39,495 nt of DNA from an uncultured Treponema sp. (lineage in GTDB: Bacteria; Spirochaetota; Spirochaetia; Treponematales; Treponemataceae). This document shows, piece by piece, positions 33,100 through 39,495 of this stretch. Location of the stretch: contig CALXOI010000007.1 in NCBI GenBank assembly GCA_944389965.1, positions 1-39,495 on the forward strand, written 5' to 3'. The position numbers and the translations under genes are program-made. Under the pieces are notes generated by a model that saw nothing but the letters and a program-made list of their open reading frames with translations, was not told where the DNA came from and searched no databases. Position 1 is the first letter of the stretch. Each line of letters opens with the position of its first letter.

Positions 33100-34638
33100 T
33101 TATTCTGCCATTACAAGATTGGGTATGAACAGCGGTGCCTGTTTAGGTGCCAGATATTTTAACGGGTGGATGTCCAGCGCATTCGGATACCAACCGCCGA
33201 CGGCCTGCTGGTCAATGATATTCAATGTAACCGGGTGCGATATGGGAAGAACAACCCCGTCCGATAACAGCACGTCTTCGGCCTGCGATAATAATTCCAG
33301 CCGTTCTCCGCTGTTTTCCAGAGCCGCATCCTGCAACAGCCGGTCATATTCCGGGTTGCTCCACGCCGATTCTTTCATGCTTGAGCCGGAACGGAATAAT
33401 TCCAGAAATGCCAGCGGATCCGAAAAATCCCCAATCCATGTATAGCTGAATATATCTGCCACCCAACCGGAAATGCTGGACAGATATCGGGATTCCGGTG
33501 TTTTACTGATATGGACAGTAATTCCCAATTCTTCCCATGCCTGTTTTAGCAGGGCGGCCTGGGAAAACATATATTCTGTATCAGAGACAGCAATTGTTAT
33601 TTCCAATGGTTCGTCTGATGACATTCCGGCATTCTCTTTTGCCTGTGCCAACAGTAGCCGGGCTTCGTCCATGTCTGTGTCGTTTATCCCTGCCGGGGAT
33701 TCGTATCCGTATACCGGATAAATAAAAGTTTCTGCAGGAACAAATGCTTGGGACCGCAGTTCTGCCCATGGTACGGCTGCAAGTAACGCATTTCTGAAGT
33801 CAGCCCGATTCCAAGGTGCCCGGTCTGCTTTAAAAAACAAATATTCGGTAGCAAATTGGGCATTGATGACAATCGACTGATAGTCAATGATTGAATCAAC
33901 TGATGCCGCTGAGATAATCCAGTCGGCACTGCCGGTATTGAATGAATATGCATTTTCAGCTAAATCATCAGATTGTATAACTGTTATTGTATCCAGAACG
34001 ACATTTTCTGCATCGTAATATTGAGGATTTTTTTTCATGATAAGGATATTATCCTGATATGACTCCAGAATAAATGGTCCGCTGTACACTCCTTTTTTGG
34101 GGGAAACAGCTGAAAATGCATGGTGACAAAGAATGCTGTCAAAATATTCTGTTGGCGAAGTAAGTGTTACCGTCAGTTTTTGACGCCCTTGTACGGTAAT
34201 CCCAACATCTTCTGCGGATCCAGTTCCTGTTCTGTATTCTCGGGCGCCTTTTATGCAATCCAGTAATGACGAAAACGGCGCCTGTAATTCAGGGTTCAGT
34301 ACCGCAATCCATGCATCTTTGATTGACTGGGCTGTTATAGCATCGCCGTTGCTGAACCGGGCGTTTTCTTTGATGGTGAATGTCCAGCGTAATTTATCCC
34401 GTGAAATTTTAAAACTTTCTGCCAATGCCGGTTGCGGCTCCAGCGTTGCCGGGTCATACGTAAATAAACCTTCATATAATCCGGTAAGTATCTGGGCATC
34501 GGAACTGTAATTTGCTGTATGAGGGTCAAGATTGTATGGATGCACCATATCAATAATAGTAAAATCGGTCGTTTCACTGAATATGACAGTACAGCAAACG
34601 AGAAATAAACTTGAAAACAGTATTTTTTTAAACGACAT
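33100..34638 (-). CDS. Oligopeptide ABC transporter substrate-binding protein (family 5)
   Basis: The protein has 512 residues. A Sec signal peptide (about 1-21, ILFSSLFLVCCTVIFS) precedes the mature domain; the residue before the first Cys is Val, so this is not a canonical lipobox. The family-5 pattern is clear: VHPYNLDPHTANYSSDAQIL, GLYEGLFTYDPATLEPQPAL, LRWTFTIKENARFSNGDAI and, at the C-terminus, LEITIAVSDTEYMFSQAA followed by TWIGDFSDPLAFLELF. Such proteins capture peptides in the periplasm for a permease pair and ATPases, none of which are encoded here. The ATG overlaps the end of the upstream helical gene by 11 bases, with AGGA seven bases before it, so it is the third gene of the CYTH operon. 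The ligand (peptide, nickel or other) is uncertain. Confidence 0.93.
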   Translation of the reverse strand: MSFKKILFSSLFLVCCTVIFSETTDFTIIDMVHPYNLDPHTANYSSDAQILTGLYEGLFTYDPATLEPQPALAESFKISRDKLRWTFTIKENARFSNGDAITAQSIKDAWIAVLNPELQAPFSSLLDCIKGAREYRTGTGSAEDVGITVQGRQKLTVTLTSPTEYFDSILCHHAFSAVSPKKGVYSGPFILESYQDNILIMKKNPQYYDAENVVLDTITVIQSDDLAENAYSFNTGSADWIISAASVDSIIDYQSIVINAQFATEYLFFKADRAPWNRADFRNALLAAVPWAELRSQAFVPAETFIYPVYGYESPAGINDTDMDEARLLLAQAKENAGMSSDEPLEITIAVSDTEYMFSQAALLKQAWEELGITVHISKTPESRYLSSISGWVADIFSYTWIGDFSDPLAFLELFRSGSSMKESAWSNPEYDRLLQDAALENSGERLELLSQAEDVLLSDGVVLPISHPVTLNIIDQQAVGGWYPNALDIHPLKYLAPKQAPLFIPNLVMAE

Positions 34639-36046
34639 CGGTAATTCCTAATTTTTTTAGCTGTTGCTGTTCTTCTATATATGCAGCGTATTCAGCTTTA
34701 CGTTGATTTGTTTTTACCATTGTATTTTTTATGGATGTCAATTCTATTGACAGTCCTTTGATTCTCAGCCTGTTTCCGGCCTGTACGGCGGTTTTAAAAA
34801 ATTTATCGTATGCAGTTAAAAGCGTCAGCATCTGCTGACATTCGGATAGTTGTTTTGTCAAGAAAGAATATATAACTGTTTCCTGGTCTGACTGGATTTT
34901 CTGGTAACCGGGAGAATTCCGGGTAGAAAATGAATTATAAAATGTACTCCGCCGTGTTAAATCCGTGATTGTTTTTTGAAAATTGATTTTTTCATTCTTA
35001 ACAGTCTGCGTGATAATATCAGTTATCGGTAGTGTATATTCAACTGGTTTTTCTCGGAGACCGAATGCTTTCCGCAGCAATTTCATGAATTTTTCACCAA
35101 ACCCTTGGTGTTCGCTTTGGACAATAGAATTGTTTTCATTCAGTTTGTCAATAACAACGGTAAGCAGCGGTGCCAATGCGGACAGATTGCGGACTGCATC
35201 CATAATCATGCTTTTGGTATCAACCTGCTGTACTTTTTTTTCAGTTTTTTGCGGTGTTATTTTCAATTTTTCCAATAATACTTTCTGCCGCTGGAGACCT
35301 TCTGTTTCAGAATTTTCCAGAAATATTTCTTCAATTAATTCTGAATAAAAGGGTTGCTTGCCAAAATATTGGGGAAACAGTTTTTTTACTTGTGCAATAC
35401 CGGCAGCAGGGGAATCATGAAGTTTATCCGGTGGAAAATCTGGTGCATGTAGGATTTTTTTTCTGATTTCACTTTTATATAATTCCCGCTGAAGATCGGT
35501 AACTTGTTTCAGCTGTGAATTTATTGTAATTATTGTTTTTGATATAGACGAAAGACTTCCGTTGATAACGCTGATGGATAATGTATCTGTACCTTGCCGT
35601 GCCAGTGCCAGTATTTCCGCTAAACCCTGAGTATTTGGCTGGGGATTGGTAGGCGTCATTGAACTCCATTGAAAACAATTGTTCAAAGCGATAAGTTTTT
35701 TTATCCGTTCCAGAGTCAGCATCTGTACGGAAAATTTAAAATAGTTGCACAGAAAATCAATAATCCGTTCATAATCAGACAAACGGATTCCGATTGCCAG
35801 ATTGCGATCAGCCTCGGAAAACGGTTCTTCATCCGGTAACATGACGTCCGAAATTTTTTTGTCAAGTTTATATGGATCGGGTGCAATCAATCCTTTTTGA
35901 ATCAGTACATTGATGAGATTCATAACACAGGAGTGTTCTACCCGGTAATCTTCTAACATCGAAGGCAGAACTGAAGTATCCATCCAGGCTGTTTTTTCTT
36001 CCAGCGCCTGAAACAAGGTTGTTTCAAAATCTAATATCTCTGCCAT
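34628..36046 (-). CDS. Large helical protein of unknown function
   Basis: The protein has 472 residues. The ATG at 36046 has GAGGAG eight bases before it; a second ATG two codons earlier is too close to that site. There is no signal peptide or transmembrane segment. The sequence is dominated by amphipathic helices with Leu/Ile/Lys/Gln content, such as LDFETTLFQALEEKTAWMD at the start and AAYIEEQQQLKKLG near the end, which could form coiled coils. I recognise no catalytic motif. Similar long helical cytoplasmic proteins are common and spirochaete-restricted in treponemes, but I cannot name this one. It is the middle gene of an operon: 13 bases after the CYTH gene and overlapping the peptide-binding protein gene. 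Confidence 0.87.
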   Translation of the reverse strand: MAEILDFETTLFQALEEKTAWMDTSVLPSMLEDYRVEHSCVMNLINVLIQKGLIAPDPYKLDKKISDVMLPDEEPFSEADRNLAIGIRLSDYERIIDFLCNYFKFSVQMLTLERIKKLIALNNCFQWSSMTPTNPQPNTQGLAEILALARQGTDTLSISVINGSLSSISKTIITINSQLKQVTDLQRELYKSEIRKKILHAPDFPPDKLHDSPAAGIAQVKKLFPQYFGKQPFYSELIEEIFLENSETEGLQRQKVLLEKLKITPQKTEKKVQQVDTKSMIMDAVRNLSALAPLLTVVIDKLNENNSIVQSEHQGFGEKFMKLLRKAFGLREKPVEYTLPITDIITQTVKNEKINFQKTITDLTRRSTFYNSFSTRNSPGYQKIQSDQETVIYSFLTKQLSECQQMLTLLTAYDKFFKTAVQAGNRLRIKGLSIELTSIKNTMVKTNQRKAEYAAYIEEQQQLKKLGITDVV

Positions 36047-36059
36047 GACCATTACTCCT

Positions 36060-36815
36060 CTACTTATTTTCGTCTTTACTTGATGAAGTCTGAAGAATTT
36101 CTGCCAGCATCTCACTGTAATACCGCCTTTCCACTGCTCCGGCGGGAATCCCGTATTCCTCAAGTAACTTGTTCAGACGGTTACGGGCGGCTGCCACTGT
36201 AGATTCATTTCGGTCTTCTGTTAAAATTTCAATTTCAAGAAAATTACCCAAGGGCGGAACAGAACAGAGTTCCAGCAGTGCGCCGTCCTGGTGCCAACTG
36301 TATACGTCTTTTTCTTTTGTTATGGAAACCGCAAAACCAGCATCTTGTAGAAAAGCTTCAAATGGTACACTACTGCTAATGGTGAATTCGTGTTCATCAT
36401 TGACTTCATATGATGTGCCTGTTTCCGGGTCAGTATTCAGGTGTTTTCTTTTATATGTTACTGTAACTGTTTCAGAAAAGGTATCTTTTCCGGTATTGGT
36501 ACAGCTGTCTTTTTGTGTCACTGGTATATGACCAGTCTGATTCCGGACGGACAACTGTGCTGCTACGTCAGAATCACCTTGTGTTTTTGAAGATTCGTTG
36601 TTGTCTGCTCCGGGACGGGATGCGGCGGAACCATCTCCGGTAACAGCCGGGGAAAACAGTCGCTCTCTGCGGATGCGTATTTCCTGCCGTGATACCGGAT
36701 GTTGCCAGTATGTATCGGACTTGAAGCAGTGGTTTCCGGGAACCGCGCCGTTGTTTAATTTGCGGATCAGGGTCTCTCTATCTGTTATCCGTGCTTTCAG
36801 TTCAATTTCATACAT
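36060..36815 (-). CDS. CYTH-domain protein (class IV adenylate cyclase / triphosphatase-like)
   Basis: The protein has 251 residues. The family signature ExExK is E3, E5, K7 (MYEIELKARI). Further conserved strands include EIRIRRERL (45-53), TVTYKRKHL (118-126) and NFLEIEILTE (191-200), with the acidic pair E194 and E196. Residues about 55-115 are a Ser/Asp/Asn/Gly-rich insertion that splits the second and third strands of the tunnel fold. CYTH enzymes hydrolyse triphosphates such as thiamine triphosphate or inorganic triphosphate, or make cyclic AMP; the exact activity cannot be chosen here. The start is secure because the signature lies at the very N-terminus. TATAAT lies six bases upstream, so the mRNA may be leaderless. 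It heads an operon with the helical unknown and the peptide-binding protein. Confidence 0.9.
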   Translation of the reverse strand: MYEIELKARITDRETLIRKLNNGAVPGNHCFKSDTYWQHPVSRQEIRIRRERLFSPAVTGDGSAASRPGADNNESSKTQGDSDVAAQLSVRNQTGHIPVTQKDSCTNTGKDTFSETVTVTYKRKHLNTDPETGTSYEVNDEHEFTISSSVPFEAFLQDAGFAVSITKEKDVYSWHQDGALLELCSVPPLGNFLEIEILTEDRNESTVAAARNRLNKLLEEYGIPAGAVERRYYSEMLAEILQTSSSKDENK

Positions 36816-36821
36816 ATCTGT

Positions 36822-36827
36822 ATTATA
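36822..36827 (-). promoter_or_regulatory. -10 box of the CYTH operon, possibly leaderless
   Basis: A perfect TATAAT on the minus strand (36822-36827) lies six bases before the ATG at 36815. The -35 region is weak (TTTCAT-like). No Shine-Dalgarno is well spaced. Confidence 0.5.
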
Positions 36828-36869
36828 TCCTGTTTTTTTATATTATGAAACTATAATTTAAAAAAATAC

Positions 36870-36898
36870 TTGTACCAGAAACCGGAATTCTGTATGAT
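36870..36898 (+). promoter_or_regulatory. Promoter of the DUF4954 gene
   Basis: TTGTAC (36870-36875) and TATGAT (36893-36898) are separated by 17 bases, about 38 bases before the ATG at 36937. It diverges from the CYTH promoter. Confidence 0.65.
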
Positions 36899-36936
36899 AT
36901 CCGGGTAATAAAAATGTGTGTTTAGGGGATTCCTGC

Positions 36937-39075
36937 ATGTCATTGCTGCAAATAAAAGAAAATTACCGGGGAAAAAAATCATACCACTTTGGTGAAACTG
37001 CTTTTGAAGGAACCAGACCGCTGACTGACGGGGAAATATCAGTGCTGGAGCACAATGGAAATTCTGTTGCTGGCGGCAACTGGCAGAATATTTTTGTTCA
37101 AAAAGCTCCGGGGGCTTTTAATCCGGAACTGGTACAACACTGCGAATTCCGGGGTACAGTTGTTATCGGGGTGCTGCGTTATGCCACACTGAAATTCCAT
37201 GATTTGGAATTAGACTGCGGGTTGTATCATTCTTATATAGAAGACTGTGTGTTTGGAGATGATGTCTGTGTCCGCAACGTCCGGTATCTGGTGAATTATT
37301 CTATCGGCGACCGGGTAATCCTTTTTAATATAGAAGAAATGTTTTGCACTATCCATTCAAAATTTGGCAACGGATTTTTGAAACACGATGAAGATGAATC
37401 GGTGCGGATAAAAATTGGTGTCGGTAACGAAAATGACGAGCGGGCAGTGTTGCCGTTTGAATCAATGCTTCCGGCGGATGCTTTTATCTGGTCCCGGTAC
37501 CGGGAAGATACCCGGCTGATGGAACGGTTTGTAGAGCTGACAGAACATGACAATGACCGGTATCAATGTACCTGCGGTATTGTGTATAACGATGTCGTAA
37601 TCAAACATACAGCTTTGATTAAAGATGCAAAAATCGGCAGCCATGCGTATATAAAGGGTGCGTTTAAGTTAAAAAATATCACGGTCTGTTCTTCGGAAGC
37701 AGAACCTTCCCAAATCGGGGAAGGGGTGGAAATGGTCAATGGTATTATGGGGTACGGCAGCAAAGTTTTCTATCAGGCTGTCGCTGTCCGGTTTGTAATC
37801 GGCAGAAACTGCCAGCTGAAATACGGAGCCCGCCTGTTGAACTCTGTGTTGGGGGATAATTCCACGGTTTCCTGCTGTGAACTGCTGAACAATTTGATAT
37901 TTCCTTTTCATGAGCAGCATCATAATACGTCGTTTCTGATTGCGGCAACTGTTCTGGGGCAGTCAAATATTGCAGCGGGTGCAACTATCGGTTCCAATCA
38001 CAATTCCCGGAGTCCCGATGGTGAAATTTATGCGGGCAGGGGCTTTTGGCCGGGACTTTGTTCCGATTTCAAACATAACAGCCGGTTTGCTTCTTTTACT
38101 CTTGTGTCAAAAGGTTCCTATCAGAATGAATTGAATATCATATATCCATTCTCGCTGGTGTATATGGACAAAGATTCCGAGCACGTATGTGTTATGCCGG
38201 CTTATTGGTTTTTATACAATATGTTTGCCATTGCCCGGAATAATTCCAAGTTTAAAAAGCGGGATAAACGGGTTGTTAAAATACAGCACATAGAAACAGA
38301 TCCTTTGGCACCGGATACCATACAGGAAGTGTTGGGGGCTTTGGAAAGAATTATTGAGTTGACAGGTCGGACTTTGGAACTGGAAAGTTACCAGAAAGCA
38401 AAGGACTATTTGCATCAAAATCCGTCTCAAGATTTGGTATTGGAAGACCCCCGGCTGCAAAGCAAATATGGTGGCAAAGTGGTAAAGGCTGCTTCCGGAT
38501 ACAAAGAATACCGTAAAATTGCCAAATATTTTGCAGTAAAATCCCTGATTGAATATTGCAGGTTAATGAATTATGCCACCCTGTCCCGGGACATTATCAG
38601 AAAGATTGCTTCCATACCTTTGTACACTGTTTGGGAAAATATTGGGGGACAGATTATTCCCCAAAAGCAGCGGGAACTTCTTTTTGAAGACATAAAGACA
38701 AAAAAGATTCAGTGTTGGGAAGAAGTGCATTGTTTTTACGACCGTTGTCAAGAAAACTACGGTGCCTGGAAAGCCCGCTACGGTTTATATGTTTTGGAGC
38801 AGTTGTACTGCCGTGTTATGGAAGAATTTTCTACGGACATCTATAAAGACATTTGCAACGATGTACTGGCTGTTTCCGATTATATGTACGAAAGTTCCTG
38901 CCAGTCCCGGGAAAAAGACTACACTAACTTTTTCAGGGCAATGGTGTACCGAAACAAAGAAGAAATGGAAGCCGTATTGGGAACCATACAGGATGTAGAC
39001 TTTTTGCACCAGCTGGAACAGGAAACAAAGGCGTTCAATAACGAATTACAGGTTTTGTTTTCAGAAATTTTGTAG
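36937..39075 (+). CDS. DUF4954-type left-handed beta-helix protein
   Basis: The protein has 712 residues from the ATG at 36937, which has AGGGG eight bases upstream; an in-frame GTG at 36916 has no such site. There is no signal peptide, so it is cytoplasmic. Residues about 70-420 have the irregular hexapeptide pattern of a left-handed beta-helix, with many small residue turns (GTVVIGVLRYATL, GDDVCVRNVRYL, GASIGSNHNSR-like segments). The last third (about 440-712) is helical. Beta-helices of this kind occur in acyltransferases and nucleotidyltransferases, and a sugar-nucleotide or glycan role is possible. The family DUF4954 is shared by spirochaetes and Bacteroidetes, and its function is not established. 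It converges on the XRE regulator with seven bases between stops. Confidence 0.88.
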   Translation: MSLLQIKENYRGKKSYHFGETAFEGTRPLTDGEISVLEHNGNSVAGGNWQNIFVQKAPGAFNPELVQHCEFRGTVVIGVLRYATLKFHDLELDCGLYHSYIEDCVFGDDVCVRNVRYLVNYSIGDRVILFNIEEMFCTIHSKFGNGFLKHDEDESVRIKIGVGNENDERAVLPFESMLPADAFIWSRYREDTRLMERFVELTEHDNDRYQCTCGIVYNDVVIKHTALIKDAKIGSHAYIKGAFKLKNITVCSSEAEPSQIGEGVEMVNGIMGYGSKVFYQAVAVRFVIGRNCQLKYGARLLNSVLGDNSTVSCCELLNNLIFPFHEQHHNTSFLIAATVLGQSNIAAGATIGSNHNSRSPDGEIYAGRGFWPGLCSDFKHNSRFASFTLVSKGSYQNELNIIYPFSLVYMDKDSEHVCVMPAYWFLYNMFAIARNNSKFKKRDKRVVKIQHIETDPLAPDTIQEVLGALERIIELTGRTLELESYQKAKDYLHQNPSQDLVLEDPRLQSKYGGKVVKAASGYKEYRKIAKYFAVKSLIEYCRLMNYATLSRDIIRKIASIPLYTVWENIGGQIIPQKQRELLFEDIKTKKIQCWEEVHCFYDRCQENYGAWKARYGLYVLEQLYCRVMEEFSTDIYKDICNDVLAVSDYMYESSCQSREKDYTNFFRAMVYRNKEEMEAVLGTIQDVDFLHQLEQETKAFNNELQVLFSEIL

Positions 39076-39082
39076 CGCACGC

Positions 39083-39412
39083 TTACTCCTGGTTCTTTTG
39101 CAAAATTGCAGCTATTTCCAGCAGAATCTTTTTGTTTGTACCGTTTAAAGCGGCAAATATTCCGTTCATTTCCTCAAAAAGATAGATTTTTGAATTTTCT
39201 CCTACACCCTTTAAAAATTCAGTAACATCACATTCCAAAATTTCTGCAATTTTGGACAGCGTATCAAGATTGACTTTGGTAATTCCCCGTTCAATTTGAC
39301 TGACATAACCGACAGTAACAGATAACAACTCTGCCATTTTCTCTTGGGTTTTGTGAAGTTCTTTACGTCTTTCCTGAATTTTTTTTCCCAGCAAAGGATA
39401 ATCTATAGCCAT
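39083..39412 (-). CDS. XRE-family transcriptional regulator
   Basis: The protein has 109 residues. The Cro/C1-type HTH covers about residues 8-65: LGKKIQERRKELHKTQEKMA, GYVSQIERGI and LDTLSKIAEILEC are all typical. The short C-terminal part (about 68-109, helical, EEMNGIFAALNGTNKKIL) probably mediates dimerisation. An AAGAGAG site precedes the ATG. Its promoter -10 (TATAAT at 39440-39445) is followed upstream by a perfect 24-bp palindrome at the -35 position (39453-39476), so the protein very likely represses its own transcription. What else it controls is unknown; divergent genes would lie beyond the window edge. Confidence 0.93.
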   Translation of the reverse strand: MAIDYPLLGKKIQERRKELHKTQEKMAELLSVTVGYVSQIERGITKVNLDTLSKIAEILECDVTEFLKGVGENSKIYLFEEMNGIFAALNGTNKKILLEIAAILQKNQE

Positions 39413-39452
39413 TGCTCTCTTATAATAGCAATAACTAAAATTATACAGACAA

Positions 39453-39476
39453 TAATAGCTAAATATTTAGCTATTA
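39453..39476. promoter_or_regulatory. Perfect 24-bp palindrome, likely operator for the XRE regulator
   Basis: The half-site TAATAGCTAAAT is followed by its exact reverse complement, centred between 39464 and 39465. It covers the expected -35 region of the XRE gene, whose -10 box is at 39440-39445. A degenerate relative (TAATAGC at 39423-39429 then CTAAAAT) lies downstream. Confidence 0.75.
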
Positions 39477-39495
39477 CTATTGATTTTGACAAATA

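Noticed and set aside
33100-34638. Lipoprotein signal on the peptide-binding protein
   Set aside because: The residue before the first cysteine is Val, which does not fit a lipobox; an ordinary signal peptide explains the N-terminus.

Overview
The window looks like chromosomal DNA of a host-associated or anaerobic spirochaete close to Treponema. The inference rests on gene content: an rplM-rpsI-recX block, a DUF4954-type left-handed beta-helix protein, a SUMF1-fold exported protein, several exported proteins with beta-barrel-like tails and no close relative that I recognise, and a response regulator with its DNA-binding domain at the N-terminus. No rRNA, tRNA, CRISPR array or insertion sequence was recognised. 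Base composition is intermediate, with striking enrichment of the tetramer CCGG and of the arginine codon CGG.

Region 1 (1-13622, + strand) holds two giant exported proteins in tandem, both made largely of Ig-like repeats. The first is cut by the window edge; it ends in an IPT/TIG-like domain and an AT-rich, propeller-like C-terminal module. The second has its own signal peptide and ends in a beta-strand-rich tail with a terminal phenylalanine, as expected for an outer-membrane beta-barrel anchor. Together they could form a secreted/anchored surface or periplasmic pair. Region 2 (13724-17610) has a membrane-anchored solute-binding-like protein (- strand) and a divergent two-gene operon: a barrel-like exported protein and a TPR / coiled-coil / transmembrane / HD-GYP protein whose HD-GYP metal site is partly degenerate.

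Region 3 (17616-21177, - strand) is a three-gene redox operon with ATGA overlaps: a GlpA-like FAD oxidoreductase with a BFD-like [2Fe-2S] domain, a second FAD/NAD(P) oxidoreductase and a small four-cysteine DUF1667 protein. This is the layout of an anaerobic glycerol-3-phosphate dehydrogenase-like complex. Region 4 (21310-24496, + strand) has an exported unknown, a possible leader ORF, corA and a SUMF1-fold exported protein. Region 5 (24659-26547, - strand) is hisC followed by a metallophosphoesterase; divergently, DUF975 and sppA run on the + strand (26741-28744).

Region 6 (28745-31184) contains a long structured sppA 3' region with a bidirectional terminator, an orphan-looking DPPY DNA methyltransferase, a set of interacting RNA hairpins, and the HTH-receiver response regulator. 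Region 7 (31309-32747) is rplM-rpsI-recX. Region 8 (33100-36815, - strand) is an operon of a CYTH phosphatase/cyclase-like protein, a helical unknown and an oligopeptide-binding protein. Region 9 (36937-39412) is the DUF4954 protein facing a small XRE regulator with a perfect 24-bp palindromic operator candidate.

The most interesting signals are the giant Ig pair with a terminal barrel, the AT-rich cassette inside the first giant gene, three promoters whose -10 boxes lie only 5-6 bases before the start codon (candidate leaderless mRNAs), the kissing-hairpin candidate before the methyltransferase, the candidate corA leader ORF, and the recurrent in-frame low-complexity insertions in otherwise conserved enzymes.
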